Positions 44,351-52,712 of a stretch of 56,920 bases of DNA are shown piece after piece. Each line of letters begins with the position of its first letter. Position 1 is the first letter of the stretch. Under the pieces are notes generated by a model. The model ran no database searches. It worked only from the letters and a program-made list of their open reading frames with translations, and was not told where the DNA came from. The translations under genes and the position numbers were made by a program. Source of the DNA: Sulfurimonas sp. (GTDB taxonomy: Bacteria > Campylobacterota > Campylobacteria > Campylobacterales > Sulfurimonadaceae); the NCBI RefSeq assembly GCF_023229025.1, contig NZ_JALOAA010000012.1:1-56920 (forward strand). Reading direction: 5' to 3'.

Positions 44351-44391
44351 ATTATCACTTTGGAGTAAGTAAAATCTTTGACTTAAGTCAA
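44351..44391 (-). promoter_or_regulatory. napA promoter with Crp/Fnr-type operator
   Basis: TTGACTTAAGTCAA (44378-44391) is a perfect 14-base palindrome close to the Fnr consensus TTGATnnnnATCAA. On the minus strand GATAAT (44356-44351) follows. If this is the -10, transcription starts near 44344, about 80 bases before the napA ATG, and the palindrome is centred near -41, the standard place for a Crp/Fnr-type activator touching RNA polymerase. No -35 is seen, which fits activator dependence. Confidence 0.65.
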
Positions 44392-44472
44392 ATAAGTAGT
44401 TTTTAGAGTTAAGATTTGATTAATATAATAATTAAATGTAATATAAGTAACACTTAAAATATAGATAAGTTT

Positions 44473-45483
44473 TTAAGATTTAAGAAGTTGGCAGCTTTTA
44501 AGTAGTTCATCTAGCTCTTTTTTAAGATTTGAGAGTCTTTTTGTAGAGTTCATCAACTCTTCAGTCGAGGCTATAGCAATATCTTCGCTGTTGTCTAGAT
44601 GCTTACAAGCCGATGATTTATCTTTTAAATCGCCTAAAATTGTGTCAAACTCATCGGTTAGCTCTTCTAGTTTTGATGAAGCTTTCTGAGACTGTAGAAG
44701 CGCTTCATTTGAGTACTCTACTGCGGAATTTATTTTATTTATAAAACTGTTTATGGTATCACTAACCTCGACAATTTCACTCTCGCTCTCAGCTTCAAGC
44801 TCTATTGGAGATAGATTTGATATATCCTCTTTATCTGCAAGCATCTTTGAGTACTGCATAAATGAGTCTACATGTGATTCAATTGATCTTAATTGTAAAA
44901 ATGAGTAGATAAATATTATAAAAAGCATCACTCCTGCAGAGTATTGAAAAGTTTTAATAAAATTGGTCTTATGTTCACTATGATTTGTATAGAGAGTAAC
45001 AAGCTTGTCAACATTTTGCAAAAGAACACTATTTTTTTCATAAATTGCATTAATAGTCTCTTTAATCTCTTGCTCTTTTTTAAACTCAGAAGCGCTAAGG
45101 AGCTTATAATTTTGAATATCTGCATAGAAATTTTGCCATAGCATCTCTATTTTTTCTAACTGCGTTAATATCTCATGAGTAGATAAGGGTGATATACCCT
45201 TACTTTTGCTTCCATGTTTTAAAGTATTTAACCCCTCTATAAATTCCGCACTTGCTTTGTCTGTCTCAGTAAAATCATATATTTTGCTGTACTGTGTGTA
45301 AAAAATAGTTTTTGATATCTCTTGAGTTAACATCCTTTGTTTGCCGGCAATGTTTATAATGAGGGCATCTTTGATGTTTTGTTGGGTTAAATTAATTGTT
45401 GTTCCAAGCGCTCCGATGACTAATAGTATCAGTAACGCACCAATGACTTTTATTTTTGTGCTAATTTTGTTAAATTTAATCAT
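44473..45483 (-). CDS. Membrane sensor with NarX/PilJ-like periplasmic domain and no output domain
   Basis: This 336-residue protein has two membrane helices (about 13-32 and 183-200) around a periplasmic helical domain. The domain opens with INIAGKQRMLTQEISK, like the P-box of NarX/NarQ nitrate sensors and the PilJ N-terminal family. The cytoplasmic part (about 205-336) is only a coiled coil; I see no kinase, methyl-accepting or GGDEF domain. It is 8 bases after the Crp/Fnr-like gene and upstream of nap, so nitrate or nitrite sensing is a reasonable but unproven guess. Confidence 0.8.
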   Translation of the reverse strand: MIKFNKISTKIKVIGALLILLVIGALGTTINLTQQNIKDALIINIAGKQRMLTQEISKTIFYTQYSKIYDFTETDKASAEFIEGLNTLKHGSKSKGISPLSTHEILTQLEKIEMLWQNFYADIQNYKLLSASEFKKEQEIKETINAIYEKNSVLLQNVDKLVTLYTNHSEHKTNFIKTFQYSAGVMLFIIFIYSFLQLRSIESHVDSFMQYSKMLADKEDISNLSPIELEAESESEIVEVSDTINSFINKINSAVEYSNEALLQSQKASSKLEELTDEFDTILGDLKDKSSACKHLDNSEDIAIASTEELMNSTKRLSNLKKELDELLKSCQLLKS

Positions 45484-45491
45484 TATATAAA

Positions 45492-46151
45492 CTACCCTTT
45501 AATTATATTGTTTAATTTTTCTGGATTTATAATAATAACATCTGAATTTTCAGTATCTATTATATTATTTCTTTTTAATTTTTTTAGAACTCTAGAGAGA
45601 GTCTCAGGCTGAATATGCAACATAAAAGAGATCTCATGTCTTTTAAGAGAATTAAACATCACTAAATCATTTTGCAGTGTAAAAGCAACCTTTGCGGTTG
45701 CATCAAAAACAAGCTCCCTGTTTACAACGCAGTGTAACTGTTTTGTTTTTAATAGTATCTCATCTATAAACTCATTATTTAAAATATTTTTAGATAAAAA
45801 CTCTTTTTTAAACTCTGAAAAATTAACTTCAAGAACAATACTCTCCTCTATAAACTCAGCATTTGAAAAGCAGTGAATAGAGTTGTTTTCAAGTGTTGTA
45901 AGCTCTGATATAAGGGAGTTTTTATATATATGATAAAGAAATATTTCATTTGAAAATTTATCTATTTTATAAACTTTTAAAAGACCTGAGACTAAAAAAA
46001 ATATTCTGTCGTTTATATCGTTTTCATAAAAAAGTATAGAGTTTTTTGGGTAAGTCACAATCTTTGATATATTGTGAATTATATTTAGTTTATCTTCATC
46101 AAGTGAGTCAAAAAATGATAATCTTTTTATCAAAGCTAGCTTTTCATCCAT
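45492..46151 (-). CDS. Crp/Fnr-family transcription regulator
   Basis: This 219-residue protein has an N-terminal cyclic-nucleotide-type effector domain (about 10-125), a dimerisation helix, and a winged helix with the recognition helix in QPETLSRVLKKLKR. Only two cysteines are present and neither is in an Fnr-type N-terminal cluster, so it is not a [4Fe-4S] oxygen sensor; NnrR/Dnr-like or NssR-like nitrogen-oxide sensing is possible. It lies upstream of the nap genes on the same strand and has a perfect palindrome over its own promoter. Confidence 0.9.
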   Translation of the reverse strand: MDEKLALIKRLSFFDSLDEDKLNIIHNISKIVTYPKNSILFYENDINDRIFFLVSGLLKVYKIDKFSNEIFLYHIYKNSLISELTTLENNSIHCFSNAEFIEESIVLEVNFSEFKKEFLSKNILNNEFIDEILLKTKQLHCVVNRELVFDATAKVAFTLQNDLVMFNSLKRHEISFMLHIQPETLSRVLKKLKRNNIIDTENSDVIIINPEKLNNIIKG

Positions 46152-46189
46152 AAATATCGTACTACTTTTTAGAGTTATTTTATATGCAG

Positions 46190-46207
46190 TTGTTTAAATG
46201 TAAACAA
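46190..46207. promoter_or_regulatory. 18-base palindromic operator upstream of the Crp/Fnr-like gene
   Basis: TTGTTTAAATGTAAACAA is a perfect inverted repeat of TTGTTTA around AATG. On the minus strand a TATAAA (46184-46179) follows at once, so a bound protein would cover the core promoter of the regulator gene 38 bases upstream of its ATG. Autorepression is the simplest reading. The half site differs from the TTGAC of the napA operator. Confidence 0.6.
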
Positions 46208-46549
46208 ATTATGTCGGCTATTTTATCATAAATAAAATAAAGTTGTTTTGTAGCTAAATAGTACTATTAATTAAAATAACTTTTTTGTGATATGAAAAAA
46301 AATATTATCACAAATAAATTTTGCTTTTATATACTAATCTATTATATTTTATTATAATAGAAATAATTATAATATTTTTTAAATAGCTTATACCCTCCTA
46401 TAATAGGTAGGAATAAGAGAAAATAGAGTGTTTTATATTGATAAATATATATAATTTAACAAATATTGCTTTAAGAATATAATATTATAATATTAAGTTA
46501 AAATATTATATGTTGTTATATACATACTCTTGTAAAGGTTTTTGAAGTT
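46208..46549. other. AT-rich divergent intergenic region
   Basis: No gene is seen in these 342 bases, which are extremely AT-rich with repeated AATATT/ATAATATT words around 46470-46510. TTTGTGATA (46284-46292) and TATCACAAA (46306-46314) form a perfect 9-base inverted repeat with a 13-base loop, and a TTGAT half site lies at 46438-46442. The promoter of the cytochrome gene at 46550 must be here, but I cannot single out one -10 among many AT-rich candidates. Confidence 0.5.
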
Positions 46550-47239
46550 ATGAAAAATTGTAAATTTACTCTACTGTTATTTATATATATTTTTTGTAGC
46601 GGCTCCATTTATGCTGCAAGTGTAGTTGGCTCTAAACATGATTTGAGTATGTCAAACTATTACGGTTCTAGTGGAAATGAAAATACAGAAGTTTGTGTTT
46701 TTTGTCACACCCCGCACTCATCAAACAATCAAGAGTTAAGCGAGGGTCCTCTATGGAATAGAAAGATAACCGATACATCAGTTTTTGAGATGTATAACGG
46801 AACACCGGGCACGCCTTCTCATACATCTATGTTATGTCTAAGCTGTCATGATGGGATTAGCTCTCAGGGGGTAAGTGCAGTCAGCTCATATGATGGTCAT
46901 AATATTCTTAATCCTCCGGGTTCCGGTGTAGGAGGCTCTTCATCTCCAAACTGTAAGGCTTGCCACCCATTTAGCAGAGGTGAAGCAGGCTTGTTTCCAT
47001 CAGAAGTGTGGCAAATTGGACCTATTCTATCTGACGATCATCCCGTCTCTATAGACTACAATGATGCTGCAACTGCAAAACCGAGTGAATTTAAAGCTGT
47101 TCCGGATTCTGATGTAAAACTATTTGGCGGAAAAGTTGAGTGCGCAACATGTCATGATGTGCATAACCCTGAATATGGACTTTTCTTAAGAAAACCAAAT
47201 ACCGGAAGCTCGGTATGTAATTCGTGTCATATAAAATAA
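46550..47239 (+). CDS. Secreted pentaheme cytochrome c
   Basis: This 229-residue protein has a signal peptide (cleavage expected near YAA at 21-23) and five heme c sites: C49-C52-H53, C96-C99-H100, C135-C138-H139, C198-C201-H202 and C223-C226-H227. Further histidines (H54-like TPH, H117, H164, H205) may be distal ligands. It fits the doubled-CXXCH class of periplasmic electron carriers but not NrfA or NrfH. Divergent transcription from the regulator, next to nap, suggests a role in nitrate or nitrite respiration, which is inferred. Confidence 0.88.
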   Translation: MKNCKFTLLLFIYIFCSGSIYAASVVGSKHDLSMSNYYGSSGNENTEVCVFCHTPHSSNNQELSEGPLWNRKITDTSVFEMYNGTPGTPSHTSMLCLSCHDGISSQGVSAVSSYDGHNILNPPGSGVGGSSSPNCKACHPFSRGEAGLFPSEVWQIGPILSDDHPVSIDYNDAATAKPSEFKAVPDSDVKLFGGKVECATCHDVHNPEYGLFLRKPNTGSSVCNSCHIK

Positions 47240-47277
47240 ATGTTTTAAAGTTCTTGTTTTAGGGGTTTTAAAAAGGG

Positions 47278-47352
47278 TGGCTCCGAATACTGGATTCGAA
47301 CCAGTGGCCAAGTGATTAACAGTCACCTACTCTACCGCTGAGCTAATTCGGA
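47278..47352 (-). tRNA. tRNA-Asn (anticodon GTT)
   Basis: The 75-base minus-strand sequence folds as a tRNA: acceptor TCCGAAT pairs with ATTCGGA, the anticodon loop is CTGTTAA with GTT flanked by GGTGA/TCACT, and the T-loop is GGTTCGAATCC. The CCA end is encoded (47280-47278). It has a good promoter just upstream. No integrated element borders it. Confidence 0.95.
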
Positions 47353-47373
47353 ATGTTTGTTTGATAGGTCGGA

Positions 47374-47402
47374 ATTATACTTAATGAGTTTTAAAAAGTC
47401 AA
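47374..47402 (-). promoter_or_regulatory. Promoter of tRNA-Asn (TTGACT, 17 bases, TATAAT)
   Basis: On the minus strand TTGACT (47402-47397) and TATAAT (47379-47374) are separated by exactly 17 bases, a near-consensus vegetative promoter. The start point would be near 47367, about 15 bases before the mature tRNA 5' end. Confidence 0.75.
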
Positions 47403-47409
47403 GGCTCTG

Positions 47410-47425
47410 CGCGCTACTTAGCGCG
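47410..47425 (-). terminator. GC-rich inverted repeat at the end of the radical SAM gene
   Basis: CGCGCTA, two bases, TAGCGCG forms a perfect 7-base inverted repeat overlapping the stop codon of the radical SAM gene. The minus strand continues AGAGCCTTGACTTTTT. It may slow or end the hemE-radical SAM transcript before the tRNA promoter; the very short loop makes this tentative. Confidence 0.35.
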
Positions 47426-48346
47426 TTTTCTCTTCTCATTTTCATGCAGGATGAAAAACTCTAAATTTCCAGTTTTTTTAATAACTATTTTTGAAGAGCC
47501 CAATAGGTTATCTAACTCTTTTTTGCTATCTTCATCAAAGAGCAGATTGATGTCATCTATAGTCAGCGGTCTTTTGTCTAGTGTGTTTAAAATATCTTCA
47601 CTACTGTAGTATTTATTATTTGGTTCTGCATGTACTCTTGAGGCTATGTGTATAGGCAAAGAAGCATCAAAAAGAAGCGATACGTCATGTAACTCTTTGT
47701 AGCTTAGACCGCTTACCTCATAGGCAGGAGGTCTATCTATCGTGCCTAAATCAACTCTACTGACATCTAGTTTCAATAAAACGTCATTTAGCTTTTGTAT
47801 CTCATCTTCTGTATCGTTTAGCCCATGTACAAAAAGTATCTCAATAAAGAGCTTTCCCTTAAAGGCTTTGCTAAAATCTATCACTTTTTGAACTATATTG
47901 TCTATCACGATGCCGACGTGCGGTCTGTCAATTCTCTTAAAAACACTCTCACTTATCGCATCAAGTGAGAGCTTTACTTGGTCTAGTTTTAGAAGTGAGG
48001 CAAAAATATTTTCATCTATAAGTGTGGCACTATTTGTGAGTATTAGCGTTTGGGTACTCTTCTTTATCTTGTTTATCTCATCGATCAGCTCATCAAGGTG
48101 TGGATAGAGGGTGGGTTCGCCGTTTGCTGTTATAGTTATTACATCTATTTTTTCATTTAAATGCTCTTTTAGTTCAGCTATTATTGTGGATACTTCTACT
48201 ATGTTTTTTTGTGTATCGGTAGTTGCACTTGGAGCAAGCTCGCAGTAGAGGCAGTCAAAATTACACTGTTTTAGAGCAGGGGAGAGGTCTATGCCCAAAG
48301 AAGAACCAAATCTTCTTGAGTTTACTGGGCCAAAAATTGTTTTCAA
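47414..48346 (-). CDS. Radical SAM protein
   Basis: This 310-residue protein has the cluster motif C-N-F-D-C-L-Y-C near residue 28 (CxxxCxxC) and a TIM-barrel pattern with TANGEPTLYPH and LILTNSATL. It resembles the uncharacterised radical SAM family conserved in Campylobacterota (similar to H. pylori HP0117, which I recall but cannot check). The C-terminal 60 residues form a small added domain. It starts with TTG immediately after hemE, with which it is co-transcribed. The substrate is unknown. Confidence 0.85.
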   Translation of the reverse strand: MKTIFGPVNSRRFGSSLGIDLSPALKQCNFDCLYCELAPSATTDTQKNIVEVSTIIAELKEHLNEKIDVITITANGEPTLYPHLDELIDEINKIKKSTQTLILTNSATLIDENIFASLLKLDQVKLSLDAISESVFKRIDRPHVGIVIDNIVQKVIDFSKAFKGKLFIEILFVHGLNDTEDEIQKLNDVLLKLDVSRVDLGTIDRPPAYEVSGLSYKELHDVSLLFDASLPIHIASRVHAEPNNKYYSSEDILNTLDKRPLTIDDINLLFDEDSKKELDNLLGSSKIVIKKTGNLEFFILHENEKRKRAK

Positions 48347-49378
48347 TTACTTTTTACTAACTCTATGACACTCAGATATAAAGTGTTTTGCATTTTCTAC
48401 GGGGACGTCCGGAAGAATTCCGTGACCGAGGTTAAAGATGTGTCTTTTGCCGCCCATAACACTCTGTAGTGCTTCTACAGACTCTGTTGTTGCCTCTTTT
48501 GAGTAGAGTCTGCATGGCTCCATGTTCCCTTGAAGAACATATTTGTCTCCTAGCTTTTCGCGTGCTAGTTCCATTGGAGTTGACCAGTCAACGCCAAATA
48601 CTTCAAAATTTCCATAAATTTTATCTAAAAATGCAGGTATGCCTTTAGGGAACATGATGATTGGAATATGTGGATATCTCTCTTTTAGATAATCGGCAAT
48701 CTCTACCATGTATTTCCAAGAGAACTCATCATACTTTGAAGGCTCTATTGCTGCGGCCCATGAGTCAAATATCTGTACAACATCAATGCCGGCTTCAATC
48801 TGTTTCTCCATGTAGAGTTTTACGACTTCTGTTATTTTTGCTAAAATCTTGTGCAAAAGCTCAGGATCTGAGTACATCATCTTTTTACAGATATTGTAAG
48901 TTTTTGTACCTTCTCCCTCTATCATGTAAGTTGCAAGCGTCCATGGTGCACCGGCAAAGCCTATTAGGGCCTTATCATCAGCAAGTTGTTCTTTTATAAG
49001 CTTAATCGTATCATAAACATAAGTTAATTTTGATGCAGCTTCTTCCCCACCTATTAGCCTATCTATATCAGCTTCTGTTTTTATAGGGTCTTTGAATTTC
49101 GGTCCTTCCCCTTTTACAAACTCTAAATCCATTCCCATCTCATCAGGAATAACCAATATATCGCTAAAAAGTATAGCCGCATCAACACCAACAATATCAA
49201 CAGGTTGAAGCGTTACTTCGCATGCTTTTTTTGGATCATGACAAAGGTTTAAGAAGTTCCCTGCTTCTGCACGAACTTTCATATACTCTGGAAGATAACG
49301 ACCAGCTTGCCTCATCATCCAAACAGGAGTGTATGGAGTCTCTTTCCCAAAACATGCGTCTACAAATATTTTACTCAT
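48347..49378 (-). CDS. hemE: Uroporphyrinogen decarboxylase
   Basis: HemE converts uroporphyrinogen III to coproporphyrinogen III in heme synthesis, which the many cytochromes of this organism need. The 343-residue protein has the family signature RQAGRYLPEY (about 23-32), the FSDILVIPDEMG segment and PVHIFNLGHGILP-type C-terminal motif. The length is normal. The next gene on the strand begins at the base after its stop. Confidence 0.96.
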   Translation of the reverse strand: MSKIFVDACFGKETPYTPVWMMRQAGRYLPEYMKVRAEAGNFLNLCHDPKKACEVTLQPVDIVGVDAAILFSDILVIPDEMGMDLEFVKGEGPKFKDPIKTEADIDRLIGGEEAASKLTYVYDTIKLIKEQLADDKALIGFAGAPWTLATYMIEGEGTKTYNICKKMMYSDPELLHKILAKITEVVKLYMEKQIEAGIDVVQIFDSWAAAIEPSKYDEFSWKYMVEIADYLKERYPHIPIIMFPKGIPAFLDKIYGNFEVFGVDWSTPMELAREKLGDKYVLQGNMEPCRLYSKEATTESVEALQSVMGGKRHIFNLGHGILPDVPVENAKHFISECHRVSKK

Positions 49379-49410
49379 TGATTGCCTTTAAATAACTTAT
49401 TTTTATATTA

Positions 49411-49929
49411 TTAATACTTCTTTCCGACTTTACTTAAAAAGTAAAGCCCAACTGCAACAGCAGTTATGGATAGCGCTAAGTATAACATATCTAGCGCTCC
49501 ATTATATTGCGTATGACCAACTTTTTGAAAAAAGCCCACAACTAAAACCATAACTATGACTTTTGAGATTTTATCTTTTAGTTGATCTAGTGAATGAATT
49601 GCTAAAAGTTGTGACTCATCATGCTTTGACTTTTTTGCAGTATCTATCTCTGAGATGAAGAGCTCATACAGACCAAAAGCAAAAAGTAGCATAACTACGC
49701 CTATCAGGTAGAGATCGACTGCACCTATAATACCGCCTACGATATCTCCATGAAAATGTTCAGGGTGCTCATGATTTGCATATGTTTTAAAAATATATTT
49801 TGCCGTGTCATATATATCAAAGCTTGCGACTATAAAAAGTAAAATAGCACCTATCAAACCAAATACAACGGCTAAAATAACTATAAATCTTGAGTTCCAC
49901 AGTGCCTTTTCAAAAAGTTTCTCTAACAT
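49411..49929 (-). CDS. YqhA/UPF0114-family membrane protein
   Basis: This 172-residue protein has about four membrane helices with the family-like start LEKLFEKALWNSRFIVILAV and the GGIIGAVDLYLIGVVMLLFAFGLYELF block. UPF0114 proteins are widespread and of unknown function. The His-rich loop NHEHPEHFHGD (about 52-62) is notable. It sits one base after asd. Confidence 0.85.
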   Translation of the reverse strand: MLEKLFEKALWNSRFIVILAVVFGLIGAILLFIVASFDIYDTAKYIFKTYANHEHPEHFHGDIVGGIIGAVDLYLIGVVMLLFAFGLYELFISEIDTAKKSKHDESQLLAIHSLDQLKDKISKVIVMVLVVGFFQKVGHTQYNGALDMLYLALSITAVAVGLYFLSKVGKKY

Positions 49930-49930
49930 T

Positions 49931-50971
49931 TTATTTTTTCTCTTCCATCTCTACCCATTTTTGTGCAATTCTAACTGCATTTGTAGCAGCACCTACTCTT
50001 AGATTATCGGCAACTATAAAGAGGTGAAGCATATTTTTTGAGAAGATATCGCCTCTAATACGCCCAACAAATGTCTCATTCTTTCCTAAAGATGTCACAG
50101 GCATCGGGTATATAGAGTTCTTAGTATCGTCTAGAACAACAATATTTGAAGCTTTTTTAAGAGTATCTCTTGCTTCATCTGCATTAACTTCAGTCTCAAA
50201 GGTAAGAGTAAGAGCCTCTGCATGACCGCGAAGAGTCGGAACGCGGACACAAGTAGCACTTAGAGGAATCTCTCTATTCATGATTTTAGTAGTTTCATTT
50301 ACCATCTTCATCTCCTCTTTTGTGTAGCCATTTTCTAAAAAAACATCTATCTGCGGAATTACGTTTAGAGCAATTTGGTGCTTAAATGCTTTATGCTGGC
50401 TATCTTCTAATTTAAATGAGAAGAAATCTTTCATCTGATTAACCAACTCCTCCATAGCATTTTTTCCGGCACCGGAAGTCGCTTGATATGTGCTAACGTC
50501 AACTCTTGTAAGAGTGTATGCATCATCAAGGGGCTTTAGAGCTTGAACCATCTGAATTGTTGAGCAGTTTGGATTTGCAATAATTCCTGATTTTTTCCAC
50601 TTTGCAATATCCTCGGGATTTACTTCAGGAACAACAAGGGGGATATCTTCATCCATCCTAAAGTGGGAAGTGTTATCTATTACAACTGCTCCCGCTTTTA
50701 CTGCAAAAGAAGCAAATTGTGCGCTAATACTCCCACCTGCCGAAAAGAGAGCGATTTCGATATCCTCCTCTTCAAAAACAGAATTAGTCAACTCTTTGAT
50801 TGCTATCTCTTTGTTACCATACTCTACATATTTGCCTAAACTTCTAGAACTTGCTAGTGGTACAAGTTTGTTGATTGGAAAAGATACTTCATGCAAAACT
50901 GCTAATATCTCCTCCCCGACTGCTCCGTTTGCTCCTACTACCGCTACATTATATTTTTTTGACATCTCCAC
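49931..50971 (-). CDS. asd: Aspartate-semialdehyde dehydrogenase
   Basis: Asd makes aspartate semialdehyde, the branch point to lysine, diaminopimelate, methionine and threonine. The 346-residue protein has the nucleotide loop VVGANGAVGEE, the catalytic cysteine in ANPNCSTIQM, a QATSGAG block and the late RVPTLRGHAE substrate segment. It follows flgR by 3 bases, as in C. jejuni (Cj1024c-Cj1023c). Confidence 0.96.
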   Translation of the reverse strand: MEMSKKYNVAVVGANGAVGEEILAVLHEVSFPINKLVPLASSRSLGKYVEYGNKEIAIKELTNSVFEEEDIEIALFSAGGSISAQFASFAVKAGAVVIDNTSHFRMDEDIPLVVPEVNPEDIAKWKKSGIIANPNCSTIQMVQALKPLDDAYTLTRVDVSTYQATSGAGKNAMEELVNQMKDFFSFKLEDSQHKAFKHQIALNVIPQIDVFLENGYTKEEMKMVNETTKIMNREIPLSATCVRVPTLRGHAEALTLTFETEVNADEARDTLKKASNIVVLDDTKNSIYPMPVTSLGKNETFVGRIRGDIFSKNMLHLFIVADNLRVGAATNAVRIAQKWVEMEEKK

Positions 50972-50974
50972 TCC

Positions 50975-52267
50975 TTATAGTTCATAACTTCTTATTTTTT
51001 TCTCTAGATTTGTCTTGCTAAGACCAAGCGTTTTAGATGCTTTGTCAATATCTCCGTCTGTTGAGGATAGAACTTCTTGAATCAGCTCTTTTTCCATCTC
51101 TGTAATCTCTCTCTTTTTTTCTAATCCTCTATGTTCTAAAAATAGCTCTTGAGGTGTTATCTCATTGCCCTCACTTAATATAACGGCTCTCTCAACTACG
51201 GATATTAGCTCTCTTATATTCCCCGGCCAACTGTAAGCTAAGAGCTGCTTTTTAGCTTCGTCTGAAAATACTTTTAACTCAAACTCATATTTTATACAAT
51301 TTTGCTCCAAAACCTCTTGCGCTATCTCTAATATCTCATCCCTTCTCTCTCTAAGAGGAGGAATATGAAGAGGAATGGTATTTAGACGAAAATATAGATC
51401 ATTTCTAAACTTACCGTCTCTTATCTTCTCGCCTAAATTTGCATTTGTCGCTGAAATTACTCTAATGTCGACTTTAATATCTTTTGATGAGCCAAGCCTT
51501 CTTACCTCTTTCTCTTGAAGTGCACGAAGCAGCTTGGCCTGAACGTCATATGGCATCTCGCCAATCTCATCCAAAAAGAGTGTTCCGCCGTTAGCTAGCT
51601 CAAACTGTCCTGCTTTTGCTTGGCTTGCATCGGTAAACGCCCCTTTTTCAAAGCCAAAGAGTTCGCTCTCTATGAGATTATCAGGAATTGCTGCCATGTT
51701 GATTGCAACAAATGGCTTTTTTGCTCTTGGAGAGTTGTTGTGGATATAAGAAGCAAATACCTCTTTTCCGACACCGCTCTCACCTAAAAGCAGAATGCTA
51801 GCATCAGTTTTAGAAGCTTTATCTGCAAACTTCATAACAGACTCTAGCTCTTTTGAAGAGCCAAAAAAACCGTTATTTGCTTTATTGTTGCTCTTTTTGT
51901 GGGTAGCTTTTTTAACTTTTTGTATCTTATCTTCCCTTTTGATTGCATCAACAAGGGTATCCACATCAAAAGGTTTTAGCAAAAAGTCTTTTACCCCGAG
52001 GTGAATAGACTCAATGGCTCTTTGAAGAGTTGCATTTCCGGTCATTATTATAACTTCAAATCTGCCGCCAAGTGTTTTTATAAACTCGATACCGTCCATT
52101 CCCGGCATATTGATATCTGTAATAACGAGATTAAAACTCTCATCAATGCCTTTTAGTGCATCTTTTGCATTTTTAAATGTTTGAATTTCAAACTCTTTAT
52201 AGTCGCTCATAGCGATTTCAAGAGATTTTCTCATATTGATATCATCTTCAACTATTGCAATTTTCAC
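50975..52267 (-). CDS. flgR: Sigma-54-dependent response regulator FlgR
   Basis: This 430-residue activator has a receiver domain (1-118, phosphoacceptor D51 in VITDINMPGMDG) and an AAA+ domain with GESGVGKE and the sigma-54 contact loop GAFTDA. A short helix-turn-helix (about 395-430) follows. Its location between flgQ and asd, as in C. jejuni, and its start MKIAIVEDDINMRKSLE mark it as FlgR, which with the kinase FlgS turns on middle flagellar genes. H. pylori FlgR lacks the DNA-binding end; here it is present. Confidence 0.92.
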   Translation of the reverse strand: MKIAIVEDDINMRKSLEIAMSDYKEFEIQTFKNAKDALKGIDESFNLVITDINMPGMDGIEFIKTLGGRFEVIIMTGNATLQRAIESIHLGVKDFLLKPFDVDTLVDAIKREDKIQKVKKATHKKSNNKANNGFFGSSKELESVMKFADKASKTDASILLLGESGVGKEVFASYIHNNSPRAKKPFVAINMAAIPDNLIESELFGFEKGAFTDASQAKAGQFELANGGTLFLDEIGEMPYDVQAKLLRALQEKEVRRLGSSKDIKVDIRVISATNANLGEKIRDGKFRNDLYFRLNTIPLHIPPLRERRDEILEIAQEVLEQNCIKYEFELKVFSDEAKKQLLAYSWPGNIRELISVVERAVILSEGNEITPQELFLEHRGLEKKREITEMEKELIQEVLSSTDGDIDKASKTLGLSKTNLEKKIRSYEL

Positions 52268-52301
52268 TAAAAGCCTTGGAGTTTGGGTTATATAAATACC
52301 C

Positions 52302-52712
52302 TTATTTTAAAGGGGCAATTATAGCGAAATTATCATTAAAATCGACTTTGAAACAAGTTGTTTTAAGCGTCAACACAGTTGTGTAACTATTTTGCAGGTT
52401 TGTTGTTTTTTCGTCATGAGAGACGTTGAGCCCTAGCTTATGAATATACTCTATAAACTCTTCAGAATTTTTAGATATAAGTTTTTTTAAACTATCTTCA
52501 CCGCTATTTTGTAAAATAAACTCTTCTTGGGGATTACCTTGACATTTTGTCATGGCTTTTGAGATAAATAGATTTTCATTGTAAAGAGTGGCATCTTTTA
52601 CTATATATTTGTAAGAGATGAGATACTCGTCTGCACAGAGTGCAAGCGAGCTAAAGATAACTATTGAGCAAAGTCTGAGTGAGAAATTAAGATTTCCATC
52701 TCTACTTCGCAT
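52302..52712 (-). CDS. flgQ: FlgQ-like motility protein
   Basis: This 136-residue protein has a signal-like hydrophobic start (LCSIVIFSSLALCADEY) and a small exported domain with three further cysteines. It overlaps the end of flgP by 52 bases and precedes flgR, the same order as C. jejuni flgP-flgQ-flgR, where flgQ is needed for motility and FlgP stability. Sequence motifs are weak, so the name depends mainly on position. Confidence 0.65.
   Translation of the reverse strand: MRSRDGNLNFSLRLCSIVIFSSLALCADEYLISYKYIVKDATLYNENLFISKAMTKCQGNPQEEFILQNSGEDSLKKLISKNSEEFIEYIHKLGLNVSHDEKTTNLQNSYTTVLTLKTTCFKVDFNDNFAIIAPLK

Noticed and set aside
46284..46314. TTTGTGATA...TATCACAAA as a CRP operator
   Set aside because: The TGTGA and TCACA halves are 17 bases apart instead of 6, so a standard CRP dimer could not bind both. 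It is kept only as an inverted repeat in the intergenic description.
47278..47352. tRNA-Asn as an integration site
   Set aside because: Both neighbours look like native genes, and no repeated 3' tRNA fragment was found nearby.
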